In this document: positions 40,899-48,861 of the stretch, piece by piece
How the letters are laid out: each line of letters opens with the position of its first letter
Numbering within the stretch: position 1 is the first letter of the stretch
Source of the DNA: Actinoplanes octamycinicus
Lineage (GTDB): Bacteria; Actinomycetota; Actinomycetes; Mycobacteriales; Micromonosporaceae
Direction: 5' to 3'
Assembly (NCBI RefSeq): GCF_014205225.1
Contig: NZ_JACHNB010000001.1
Location: 7,421,501-7,485,500 of the forward strand
Length of the DNA: 64,000 nt
Notes under the pieces: generated by a model
Database searches by the model: none
Told to the model about the DNA's origin: nothing
What the model saw: the letters and a program-made list of their open reading frames with translations, nothing else
Translations under genes and position numbers: made by a program

Positions 40899-41471
40899 AT
40901 GGGCGACGTGATCGTGATTCAGTTCAGCACGCTGGACGGCGTGGTCTCCGACCCGGACGGGCGCGGCGGCACCCGGCACGGCGGCTGGGCGTTCCGGTTC
41001 GGGACCGGGCCGGTCGACGGCGACAAGTTCCGGCTCGGCGCCCGGATGCAGACGGCGGTTCACCTGTACGGCCGGCGCACCTGGGAGCACTTCGCCAAGC
41101 TGTGGCCGGCCCGCGAGGGCGACTTCGCCGGCCTGATGAACGCCGCCACCAAACGGGTCGCCACCCGCACCGGGATCGACGGGGCGGCCTGGTCGAACTC
41201 CGCCCCGATCGACGGCGACCCGCTCGCCTGGGTCAAGGACGAACGCCAGCACCGGGACATCGTGGTGATCGGCAGCCTGAGTGTGGTGCACGCGCTCGCG
41301 GCCGCCGACCTGGTCGACGAGTACCGGCTGGTCACCTTCCCGGTGGTGGCCGGCGAGGGCGACCGGTTGTTCGCCGACGGCCGGCCCGCCGACTTCCGCT
41401 TCACCACCGCGGAGTTCGGCGACCCCGCCGGCGTGACCACCCTGACCGTCCTACGCCGAGCCACCAGCTGA
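40899..41471 (+). CDS. Dihydrofolate reductase family protein (RibD C-terminal fold)
   Basis: 190 aa: VIVIQFSTLDGVVSDPDG, HLYGRRTWEHFAKLWPAREG, IVVIGSLSVVHALAAADLVDEYRLVTFPVVAGEGDRLF, the usual pattern of DHFR-like NADPH reductases of unknown substrate. GAGGAG at 40887-40892 precedes ATG 40899. Divergent from the sigma factor gene. Its stop codon lies in the first unit of a repeat array. Confidence 0.88.
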   Translation: MGDVIVIQFSTLDGVVSDPDGRGGTRHGGWAFRFGTGPVDGDKFRLGARMQTAVHLYGRRTWEHFAKLWPAREGDFAGLMNAATKRVATRTGIDGAAWSNSAPIDGDPLAWVKDERQHRDIVVIGSLSVVHALAAADLVDEYRLVTFPVVAGEGDRLFADGRPADFRFTTAEFGDPAGVTTLTVLRRATS

Positions 41472-41647
41472 CCCACCCTTGCCGGAGCATCACCAGCAGC
41501 AGACCCGCCCTCGCCGGACCAACACCGGCTGACCCGCCGTTGCCGGACCAACACCGGCTGACCCGCCGTTACCGGACCACCGGCTGACCCGCCGTTACCG
41601 GACCACCGGCTGACCCGCCGCTGCCGGACCACCGGCGGCAGCTGACC
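41467..41647. repeat. 26-29-bp tandem repeat starting at a stop codon
   Basis: Units headed by GCTGACCCGCCGTTGCCGG occur at 41528, 41557, 41583 and 41609, with flanking diverged units at 41467 (containing the DHFR-family stop codon) and 41641. It fills most of the gap before the convergent AHSA1 gene. Confidence 0.75.
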
Positions 41648-41659
41648 GCGCCCGTGGGG

Positions 41660-42106
41660 TCAGTGCCAGTTGCTGACCTGGACGTCGTTGGGGGCCGGCG
41701 CACCCGCGCCGGTCTCCACCAGCTGCTTGAGGCTGAGCAGGAAAGTGGCCCACTTGGTGCTGCAGTGGCTCATGAACTCGACCGGCTCCTTCCAGCCCTG
41801 GTGCTCGAACAGAATGATCGTGTAGTCGCCGTCCTGATGCAGCCGCCAGTCGATGGTGGTGCCGATCCACTCCTCCGGACCGTCCACGACCCGCCAGGTG
41901 ACCCGCTCGGCCGGCCGCGTCTCGATCACCTCCATGTCGAACCCGCCCACCGGCGGGAACCGGAACTCCAGCCGGCCCCCGGCCCCGCCGTCGCCGGTCG
42001 TCTTCTCGGTCCACCAGCCGGCCAGCCCGTCGACGGTGGTGAGCGCCTCGTAGACCTTCGACGGAGCGACGCCCTTGACGCCGACCCGGTGCAGGATGTC
42101 CGCCAT
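41660..42106 (-). CDS. SRPBCC/AHSA1 family protein
   Basis: 148 aa: MADILHRVGVKGVAPSKVYEALTTVDGLAGWWTEKT, followed by beta strands (LEFRFPPVGGFDMEVIE, ERVTWRVVDGPEEWIGTTIDWRL) and the C-terminal helix MSHCSTKWATFLLSLKQLVETG. Such genes are normally in an operon with an ArsR repressor; none is present here although operator-like palindromes are found upstream. Confidence 0.9.
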   Translation of the reverse strand: MADILHRVGVKGVAPSKVYEALTTVDGLAGWWTEKTTGDGGAGGRLEFRFPPVGGFDMEVIETRPAERVTWRVVDGPEEWIGTTIDWRLHQDGDYTIILFEHQGWKEPVEFMSHCSTKWATFLLSLKQLVETGAGAPAPNDVQVSNWH

Positions 42107-42124
42107 CGTGATCTCCCTCGCTTA

Positions 42125-42188
42125 GTGCAACCATTGGTTGCACATCACCGTAGTCCGCCGCTTCCCGAAGCGCAACCGGTGGTTGCAC
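42125..42188. promoter_or_regulatory. Two palindromic operators upstream of AHSA1 gene
   Basis: GTGCAACCATTGGTTGCAC (42125-42143) and GCGCAACCGGTGGTTGCAC (42170-42188) share arms GCAACC/GGTTGC, centres 45 bp apart. This is the layout of the ArsR sites at 19607-19649, but no regulator gene is adjacent. Confidence 0.65.
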
Positions 42189-42235
42189 ATCGGAGGGCGA
42201 CGCGGACGGCGAGAGCCGCGTCGCGGAGCCAGTGC

Positions 42236-42430
42236 AGGCCATCGGGCCGTCGGGCCGCCGGGCCATCGGGCCGTCGGGCCGCCGGGCCGCCGGGCCGTCG
42301 GGCCGTCGGGCCGTCGGGCCGCCGAGCCATCGAGCCGCCGAGCCGCCGAGCCGCCGAGCCATCGAGCCGCCGGGCCGCCGAGCCGTCGGGCCGCTGGGCC
42401 GCCGGGTCACCGGGCCCGCTGGGCCGCCGG
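42236..42430. repeat. 9-bp simple repeat, about 21 units
   Basis: Runs of GGGCCGTCGGGCCGCCGGG-type units, 9-bp period with GGGCC or GAGCC cores. Within the 388-bp gap 42107-42494 the rest holds the two operators and no gene. All frames are open through the array, creating spurious Arg/Ala/Gly/Pro-rich ORFs. Confidence 0.8.
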
Positions 42431-42494
42431 GTCATCGGGCAGGTCACTGAGCTGGAGTGGGCGGACGACTGTGCTGGGCCGTCAAGGGAGGCGG

Positions 42495-45029
42495 TCAGCT
42501 GGTGACGCCGAGCACGGAGGGCGCGTCGGCCGGTGGTGGTCGTGTCGCGACGCGGGTGGCTGCCGCAAGGGTGCCCCAGGCCAGCGCCGCGGTGAGCGCC
42601 ACGATGGCGGCCAGCCCGGCGATCGAGACGCTCGGCACCGGCGAGCCGGTCAGGCCGCGGCTGATGCCGATCAGTGGCGGGATCGTGGCCAGCAGGCCGA
42701 ACAGCAGCGCCGCGAAGACGACGATCCTGGCCTCGCCGTTCATCATGGCGCGGACCTGGTCGCGCCGGGCGCCGACGAGGCGCAGCACGGCGAACTCCCG
42801 CGATCGCGCCACTGTGGCCATCACCAGCGTGTTCACCACGGCGATCGCGATGTAGCCGAGCAGCACCGTCTGGAACAGCAGGTTGAGCACCCCGCCACCG
42901 GAGCCGTCCGGCCCGGGCGGGGTCCGGAACGCCGCCCGATCGCCCACCTCGACCGTCGGGTAGCGCGCGAGGACCTCGCGCAGCGCCGCCGCGACCGTGT
43001 CCCGCTCCGCGCCGGGTGCGGAGCGGATCAGCACCGCGGTGTTGGCCCGTGCGGTGGTGTGCGCGACGACCAGGTCGTTCGGCAGCAGGACGTCGCCGAA
43101 CGCCAGCCCGTTCGCATAGATCGCCACCACCCGCGGATGAACCACGGCGCCATCCCCGAGCCGCAGCTCGACCGTCTCGCCGAGCCGCGCCCGTACCGTC
43201 TGCGCCCCGGTCCGGCTGAGCGCCACCGACTCGCCGCGCAGGTTACCGGTGTCGCCCTGGACAACCCCGACGTCCATGGTGTCCGCCAGCCCGTCCGGCG
43301 CCACCCCCGCAGCGACGAAGACCTTGGTCGCGGCGCTGTCCTCGGACGGAAACGTGACCAGCACCTGGGTGTGCGCCACCGGCGTCACCGCGGTCGCTCC
43401 GGGCAAGCCACGCACGGCCTCCACCACCTCCGGAGAGATGCCGGCGCCGGCCCGCGCGGTCAGCACGTGGTCGGCTCGCCATCCGGCATCGAGCTGTCGC
43501 TGCGCCCCGGCGATCGCGGTGGAGGCAGCGAACACCTGCACCGCGGCCAGGGTCACACCCATCGCGAGCGGTGTGGTGGCCGCACTGAGCCGCTGGGCAT
43601 TGCCGCGCGCGTTGGCCTGGGCGAGGAAGCCACCGGCCGTGGTCTGCCGGTTCAGCACCCGGCCGAGCAAACCGACCAAACCCCGCATCAGGAGCGGCCC
43701 GAGACAGCCGAGCGCCACGACGAACAGCAGGACCGCGCTCCCCGCGGTGTCAGCCGCCGAGTCGCCCGGCGCCACCATCCCACTCAGGGCCAGCAACATC
43801 CCGAGCGGGATCAGCAGGACACCGATCGTCACCCGGAACCAGCCGAGCCGTTTCGGCTCGACGGCCGCGTCGCCGAGCGCCTCGACCGGGCTGACCCCGG
43901 CCACCCGGCGAGCCACCAGCCATCCGGCGACCCGGGCGCTGACCATGCAGAGCACCAGCGCCGCGAGGACCGGCAGCACGCCCACTCGCAGCGGGAAGTC
44001 CGGTGGCATCGCGCCGGCGAGGACGAACACCTCGCGCATCAGGTAGGCCAGCGCCACGCCGGGAATCGCGCCGGTCAGCGCGCCCGCGGCCGACACCAGG
44101 ATCGTCTCGGCACCGATCATCCGGTGGATCTGCCGCGGCTTCGCACCGATCGCGCGCAGCAGGGCCAGCTCGCGACGGCGTTGGCGGACCGACAGCGCGA
44201 GGGTGCTGGCCACCACGAACACCACGATCAGCACCATGGTGCCGCCGAACGACGCCGCCGTCTCCACCACCAGCCCGCGGGCGTCACCCATCGCCGGGAA
44301 CTCCACGTCGCCGCGGTGCACGCCGGTGTGGGCCAGCACTCCCGGCACGGCCGCGGTGATCCGGTCGGCCAGCTCCGCCGGGCTGACCGCGGGATCGGCA
44401 ACCACCCCGATGGCGTCCACCCGGTCCGGACGGCCGGACAACTCGGCCGCCTGCCGGTCGGTGAAGTAGACGGCGTCCGGGCCGCTGGCCACGCCGACCA
44501 CGCGGTAGGACGACGGGATCGAGCCGGTCACGACCTGCACCACGCTGCCGGGCGTCAGGTGGCCGCGCTCGGCCAGCCCGGCGGTCAGCGCCACCTCGCC
44601 GGGACCGTCGGGCGCCCGGCCGCTGTCCACGGCGAACGACCCGAGCCGCGCCGCGGACCACCCGTGCCCGGGCACCGTGTCGCCGCCCGGGATCGGCAGG
44701 CTGACCCGCACGCTGACATCACCGACGGCGGCCTGGACACCGGGCACCGCGGCAACGGCGGCCACCTTGTCGGCGGGCAGCGTGACCCGCTCGCTGTAGC
44801 GGACCTCGGAGGTCTCGTCCAGCCAGAACGACTGCTCCGCGCCGAGCACCACGGCCGCGCCCGCATAGCGCTGCGGGGGCACGCCGGCGACCAGCCCGGA
44901 CTGCAGGAGGATCCCGCAGGCGGTGAGCACCGCCGAACCCGCGGCGATCGCCACGAAGGAGCCGGCGAAGCCACCGGCCCGCCCTCGGATCGTGCTCCAG
45001 GCCAGCGCCAGATCCCGGCGGCGGATCAC
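42495..45029 (-). CDS. FtsX-like ABC transporter permease, module 2
   Basis: 844-aa permease with two FtsX domains. Start GTG 45029 (VIRRRDLALAWSTIRGRAGG); first helix at about 18-40. First FtsX domain around residues 255-400 (ALSVRQRRRELALLRAIGAKPRQIHRMI), second at the C-terminus (VARSREFAVLRLVGARRDQVRAM). The extracytoplasmic parts between helix 1 and FtsX 1, and before FtsX 2, are long, as in MacB/LolC-like exporters. It overlaps the ATPase stop by one base (TAGTG). Confidence 0.92.
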   Translation of the reverse strand: MIRRRDLALAWSTIRGRAGGFAGSFVAIAAGSAVLTACGILLQSGLVAGVPPQRYAGAAVVLGAEQSFWLDETSEVRYSERVTLPADKVAAVAAVPGVQAAVGDVSVRVSLPIPGGDTVPGHGWSAARLGSFAVDSGRAPDGPGEVALTAGLAERGHLTPGSVVQVVTGSIPSSYRVVGVASGPDAVYFTDRQAAELSGRPDRVDAIGVVADPAVSPAELADRITAAVPGVLAHTGVHRGDVEFPAMGDARGLVVETAASFGGTMVLIVVFVVASTLALSVRQRRRELALLRAIGAKPRQIHRMIGAETILVSAAGALTGAIPGVALAYLMREVFVLAGAMPPDFPLRVGVLPVLAALVLCMVSARVAGWLVARRVAGVSPVEALGDAAVEPKRLGWFRVTIGVLLIPLGMLLALSGMVAPGDSAADTAGSAVLLFVVALGCLGPLLMRGLVGLLGRVLNRQTTAGGFLAQANARGNAQRLSAATTPLAMGVTLAAVQVFAASTAIAGAQRQLDAGWRADHVLTARAGAGISPEVVEAVRGLPGATAVTPVAHTQVLVTFPSEDSAATKVFVAAGVAPDGLADTMDVGVVQGDTGNLRGESVALSRTGAQTVRARLGETVELRLGDGAVVHPRVVAIYANGLAFGDVLLPNDLVVAHTTARANTAVLIRSAPGAERDTVAAALREVLARYPTVEVGDRAAFRTPPGPDGSGGGVLNLLFQTVLLGYIAIAVVNTLVMATVARSREFAVLRLVGARRDQVRAMMNGEARIVVFAALLFGLLATIPPLIGISRGLTGSPVPSVSIAGLAAIVALTAALAWGTLAAATRVATRPPPADAPSVLGVTS

Positions 45030-45772
45030 TACTCCCCCAGGTGCGTGAGACGGGCCGCGACCTGGTCCGGGGTCGGCCGGCTCAGGTCGCCGGCCAGCCG
45101 GCCGTCGGCCAGGAACACCACCGAGTCCGCGTACGACGCGGCGACCGGATCGTGGGTCACCATCAGAACCGTCTGTCCCAGCTCGTCGACGACGTGCCGC
45201 AGCAACTCCAGCACCTGTCTGCTGGACCGGGTGTCGAGCGCGCCGGTCGGCTCGTCGGCGACCACCAGCTCCGGCCGGGTGATCAGCGCCCGGGCGATCG
45301 CGACTCGCTGCTGCTGGCCGCCGGAGAGCTCGCTGGGCCGCCGTCGACCGTGCTCGGCGAGGCCGACCGCGGCGAGCACCTCGCGTACCGAAACTGGATC
45401 GGTCCGGTGATCGGCGAGCCGGACCGGCAGCGTCACGTTCTCCTCGACGGTCAGCGACGGAAGCAGGTTGTACGCCTGGAAGACGAACCCGATCCGGTCG
45501 CGCCGCAGCTCGGTCAGCTCGCTCTCGGACCGCCCGGACAACTCGGTGTCGCCCAGCGTCACCCGGCCCGAGGTCGGCCGGTCGAGCCCGGCCGCGCAGT
45601 GGAGAAAGGTGCTCTTGCCCGACCCGGACGGGCCCATCACGGCGGTGAAGCTGCCGCGCCGGAAGCCGGCCGTCACCGCGTCGAGGGCGCGCACCGTGGT
45701 CCGCCCGGTCCGGTACTCCTTCGACACCGACTCCAGACGCACCACACAGGACTGGTCTGCCATCACGCTCAT
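45029..45772 (-). CDS. ABC transporter ATP-binding protein, module 2
   Basis: 247 aa. Walker A GPSGSGKST, signature ELSGGQQQRVAIARAL, Walker B LVVADEPTGALD and MVTHDPVAA. Nearly collinear with the ATPase at 1506 (RLESVSKEYRTG, GFVFQAYNLLPSLTVEENV), supporting module paralogy. Divergent from the histidine kinase at 45885. Confidence 0.93.
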   Translation of the reverse strand: MSVMADQSCVVRLESVSKEYRTGRTTVRALDAVTAGFRRGSFTAVMGPSGSGKSTFLHCAAGLDRPTSGRVTLGDTELSGRSESELTELRRDRIGFVFQAYNLLPSLTVEENVTLPVRLADHRTDPVSVREVLAAVGLAEHGRRRPSELSGGQQQRVAIARALITRPELVVADEPTGALDTRSSRQVLELLRHVVDELGQTVLMVTHDPVAASYADSVVFLADGRLAGDLSRPTPDQVAARLTHLGE

Positions 45773-45816
45773 GCCGTCCGACGCTAGGGCCGGCGGCCAT
45801 CCGGACCGATACCCCG

Positions 45817-45852
45817 TGCTACCGGATCCGAGCTACAGCTGGCTGTAGTGCC
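45817..45852. promoter_or_regulatory. Divergent control region of ABC module 2
   Basis: Contains GTGCTACC (45817-45824), the palindrome CTACAG-CTGG-CTGTAG (45833-45848) and GTAGTGCC (45845-45852). GTGCTACC and GTAGTGCC are also found in module 1 at 2303-2319, so they may be the conserved regulator box. Confidence 0.4.
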
Positions 45853-45884
45853 ATCGGCGGCGGCCATCGGGCAAACTCGACGCC

Positions 45885-47036
45885 GTGCCCGAAACGCGAC
45901 TGACCGCCCGGAGCAGCGGCGCCTACCTGCTGGCCGCGCTGCTCGCCGGAGTCGTCTCGCTGGCCGCGCTGCCGGTGCTGTGCGTTCCGCCGGTGGCCCG
46001 GGGCTGGGCGAGGTGGCACGGTCGCCGCGCCGGCCGGCTGGTCAGCGCCCCGCAGGGGTCGCGTCCGGATGTGATCCGGACCAGACGCGCTCTGCTCTGG
46101 CTGCCGGTGTCCGCGGTCACCGGCCTGACCATGGGGCTGTACGGGCTGCTGGTCGTCGGCAACATCGTCACGGCGGGGATCGCCACCGCGCTGTGGTGGG
46201 CGTTTCCGCCGGACGCCGGCCCGCGGTTGTTCCTCGACATCCCGGTGACCAGCTGGCCGGTGGCTCTCACCCTGGGTCCGCTGCAGGGCGGGATGCTCGT
46301 CGTGGTGGCCTATCTGTCTTTCCCGATGGTCGCCCGGGAGCACGCCAGGGTGTGCCTCGCCACGGTGTCGCAGTCGGCCGCCGAGCAGCTCGCCGAGCGG
46401 GTCGTCGTGCTGACCCGCACCCGGGCCGAGGTCCTCGACGCGCACGGAGCGGAGCTGCGCCGGATCGAGCGCGACCTGCACGACGGCACCCAGGCCCGGC
46501 TGGTGGCGATCGCGATGCGGCTGGCGGTGGCCCGGCAGGCGTTCGCCGAGGAGCCGCGGGACGACGCGTTCGTGGCCGGGCTGCTCCGGGACGCGCACGA
46601 GGGCACCGAGGAGGCGATGGCCGAGCTGCGCGAGGTGATCCAGAGCGTCTATCCGCCGATCCTCGCCGACCGCGGGCTGGACGGCGCGCTCACCGCGGTG
46701 ATCACCCGGTGTACTGTGCCGACCCGGCTGGAGATGGGCGACGTGGACCGGGTTCCGGCGGCGGTGGAGGCGATCGTCTATTTCGCCGTCGCGGAGGCGC
46801 TCACCAACGTCGCCAAGCACAGTGGAGCGACTGCGGCCGCCGTCCGGGTCGGCCGCGCCGGGAAGTGGCTGTCGGTGGTGATCACCGACGACGGCGCGGG
46901 CGGCGCGGACGAGCAGCGGGGCACCGGCCTCGCCGGGATCCGCCGCCGCGTCCTGGCGCTGGACGGCGCCGTCAACCTGGTCAGCCCGGCCGGCGGCCCG
47001 ACCGTCCTCACCGTGGAGTTGCCATGCGAGTGCTGA
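45885..47036 (+). CDS. Sensor histidine kinase (HisKA_3 type), module 2
   Basis: 383 aa, GTG start. N-terminal membrane region with helices at about 13-35, 70-100 and 120-150. Phosphoacceptor segment LRRIERDLHDGTQARLVAIAMRLAVAR, His about 199; ATPase domain AEALTNVAKHSGA and ITDDGAGGADEQRGTGLAGIRRRV. It ends TVELPCEC. The last codons and the following 150 bp are part of a 51-bp repeat, so the original kinase end was probably the copy just before the regulator at 47179. Confidence 0.9.
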   Translation: MPETRLTARSSGAYLLAALLAGVVSLAALPVLCVPPVARGWARWHGRRAGRLVSAPQGSRPDVIRTRRALLWLPVSAVTGLTMGLYGLLVVGNIVTAGIATALWWAFPPDAGPRLFLDIPVTSWPVALTLGPLQGGMLVVVAYLSFPMVAREHARVCLATVSQSAAEQLAERVVVLTRTRAEVLDAHGAELRRIERDLHDGTQARLVAIAMRLAVARQAFAEEPRDDAFVAGLLRDAHEGTEEAMAELREVIQSVYPPILADRGLDGALTAVITRCTVPTRLEMGDVDRVPAAVEAIVYFAVAEALTNVAKHSGATAAAVRVGRAGKWLSVVITDDGAGGADEQRGTGLAGIRRRVLALDGAVNLVSPAGGPTVLTVELPCEC

Positions 47037-47185
47037 CCGCCTCCGACAGCCGGACCGCGCCGACCGTGGATCCACCAGGTCAGCTGACCACCTCCGGCAG
47101 CCAGGCCGCGCCGACCGTGCGGCCGCCAAGTCAGCTGACCACCTCCGAGAGCCAAGACGCGCTGACCGTGGAGCTGCCGTGCGGG
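47007..47185. repeat. 51-bp tandem repeat between kinase and regulator genes
   Basis: CTGACC-[G/A]-CCTCCG recurs at 47033, 47084 and 47135, exactly 51 bp apart; ACCGTGGA-type segments at about 47010, 47061, 47112 and 47163 show the array includes the 3' end of the kinase gene and the 5' start of the regulator gene. Confidence 0.8.
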
Positions 47186-47191
47186 TGGTGA
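47024..47191 (+). CDS. Repeat-derived 55-aa ORF bridging kinase and regulator
   Basis: ATG 47024 opens a frame MRVLTASDSRTAPTVDPPGQ, then three 17-residue units, ending TVELPCGW at a stop that overlaps the regulator start. Its first residues resemble the regulator N-terminus (MRVVIAED) and its last resemble the kinase C-terminus (TVELPC). Whether it is translated is unknown; translation through it could couple the two genes. Confidence 0.35.
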   Translation: MRVLTASDSRTAPTVDPPGQLTTSGSQAAPTVRPPSQLTTSESQDALTVELPCGW

Positions 47192-47829
47192 TCGCCGAGG
47201 ACAACGTGCTGCTGTCCACCGGCCTGGAGCTGCTGCTGGGCCGGGCGGGTTGTCAGGTCGTGGCCGTCGCCGACGACGCGGACGGGTTCCTCGCGGCCGT
47301 GCGGGAGCATCGGCCGGATGTCACGATCGTGGACGTCCGGCTTCCGCCGTCGTTCCGCGACGAGGGGATCCGCGCCGCCCTGCAGGCTCGCCGGGAGCAT
47401 CCCGGGCTGCCGGTGCTGGTGCTGTCGCAGTATGTCGAGCAGCAGTATGCCGCCGAGCTGCTCAGCGCCTCCGACGGTGGCGTCGGCTACCTGCTCAAGG
47501 ATCGGGTCAGCCGGGTGGACGGGTTCGTCGACGCGCTGCGCCGGGTCGCCGCCGGTGGCACCGCCATGGATCCGGAGGTGATCGCGCAGCTGGTCCAGCG
47601 GGCCGGGGATCCGATCGACGCTCTCACGCCGCGCGAGCGGGAGGTGCTCGCGTTGATGGCGCAGGGCCACGACAACACCGCCCTCGCCGAGCGGCTGGTG
47701 ATCACCGACAATGCCGTCCACAAGCACATCGGCAACATCTTCGCCAAGCTGGGCCTGGCGGCGACCGACAGTGGTCACCGCCGGGTGCTGGCGGTCCTCG
47801 CCTACCTCAACTCCGCGGGGCCGAATTGA
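47179..47829 (+). CDS. LuxR-family response regulator, module 2
   Basis: 216 aa, GTG start. Receiver: VRVVIAEDNVLLSTGLELLL, Asp about residue 52 in VTIVDVRLPPS, Lys in YLLKDRV. LuxR HTH: ALTPREREVLALMAQGHDNTALAERLVITDNAVHKHIGNIF. Close relative of the regulator at 5295. Likely controls the divergent ABC operon. Its stop codon is the start of a 16-bp repeat array. Confidence 0.93.
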   Translation: MRVVIAEDNVLLSTGLELLLGRAGCQVVAVADDADGFLAAVREHRPDVTIVDVRLPPSFRDEGIRAALQARREHPGLPVLVLSQYVEQQYAAELLSASDGGVGYLLKDRVSRVDGFVDALRRVAAGGTAMDPEVIAQLVQRAGDPIDALTPREREVLALMAQGHDNTALAERLVITDNAVHKHIGNIFAKLGLAATDSGHRRVLAVLAYLNSAGPN

Positions 47830-47987
47830 GGCGGGACCGGACCGAGGCAGGACCCGACCGAGGCGGGACCGGACCGCGGCGGGACCGGACCGAGCCAGGA
47901 CCCGACCGAGGCGGGACCGGACCGAGGCGGGACCCGACCGAGGCGGGACCAGACCCAGGCGGGACCAGACCCAGGCGGGACCAGACC
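47828..47987. repeat. 16-bp minisatellite starting at stop codon, ten copies
   Basis: Ten units of GAGGCGGGACCGGACC type, exact 16-bp period, beginning at the second base of the stop codon of the regulator gene and followed by about 60 bp before the convergent permease gene. Confidence 0.9.
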
Positions 47988-48045
47988 CAGGCCGCCCGAC
48001 GATGCGACGGGGTAAGACGGAGGCGCCTGCCCACGCCGCTGTCGG

Positions 48046-48861
48046 TCACGTCCGGCTGGCGCCCGCCTCCGGGCCCGCCAAGCGCTGGGCCAGCCAGACC
48101 GGGATGACGGAGAGGACGATCAGGACCGCCGCGACGACGTTGACGATCGGAGCCTGGTTGGGGCGGAACAGGTTGTTGAAGATCCAGATCGGGAGGGTGG
48201 TCACCCCGGGACCGGCCGTGAACGTGGTCACGATGATCTCGTCGAAGGAGAGCGCGAAGGCGAGCAGTCCACCCGCCAGCAACGCCGACCGGATCAACGG
48301 GAAGGTCACGAACCGGAAAGTCTGTGACGGTGACGCGCCGAGATCCGCCGATGCGTCCTCGAGGTTGGTGCCGGTGCGGCGCAGCCGCGCCAGCACGTTG
48401 TTGTAGACCGTGACCACGCAGAACGTGGCATGCCCGACGATCACCGAGAACATGCCCTTGCCGATCCCGAGGTCGCCCATCACCGAGCGCCAGGCACTGT
48501 CCAGCGCGATGCCGGTGACGATGCCGGGCAACGCGATCGGCAGCACGATCAGCAGCGAGACGGTGTCCCGCCCGAAGAACGCGAAACGCTGCACCGCGAA
48601 CGCCACCATCGTGCCCAGCACCAGCGCGATCACGGTCGCCCCGAGGCCGGCCCGCACCGAGGTGATCAGCGCTTGCCGGGCACCGTCGTTCTCCCAGGCC
48701 GCCGCCCACCACCGCGTCGTCAGATCGTGCGGCGGCCAGGCGAAGGTCCGGTCCCCGTTGAACGAGTTCACCAGCACGAGAAGCAACGGCACGTAGATGA
48801 AGGTCAGCCCGACGCCCATGAAGACGCGCAGCGCCCAGCGGGCCGGTCCGGACAGTGTCAC
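48046..48861 (-). CDS. potC: ABC permease, PotC-like (polyamine-type importer)
   Basis: 271 aa, GTG start overlapping the PotB stop by 4 bp (GTGA). About six helices: ALRVFMGVGLTFIYVPLLLVLVNSFN, then the EAA-type loop NLEDASADLGASPSQTFRFVTFPLI, characteristic of binding-protein-dependent permeases that contact the ATPase. Last gene of the potA-D-B-C operon. Substrate is inferred only from family. Confidence 0.9.
   Translation of the reverse strand: MTLSGPARWALRVFMGVGLTFIYVPLLLVLVNSFNGDRTFAWPPHDLTTRWWAAAWENDGARQALITSVRAGLGATVIALVLGTMVAFAVQRFAFFGRDTVSLLIVLPIALPGIVTGIALDSAWRSVMGDLGIGKGMFSVIVGHATFCVVTVYNNVLARLRRTGTNLEDASADLGASPSQTFRFVTFPLIRSALLAGGLLAFALSFDEIIVTTFTAGPGVTTLPIWIFNNLFRPNQAPIVNVVAAVLIVLSVIPVWLAQRLAGPEAGASRT

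Noticed and set aside
42138..45410. 1090-aa plus-strand ORF
   Set aside because: Antisense to the permease; low-complexity Arg/Gly/His-rich translation, created by GC-rich codon bias and the 9-bp satellite.
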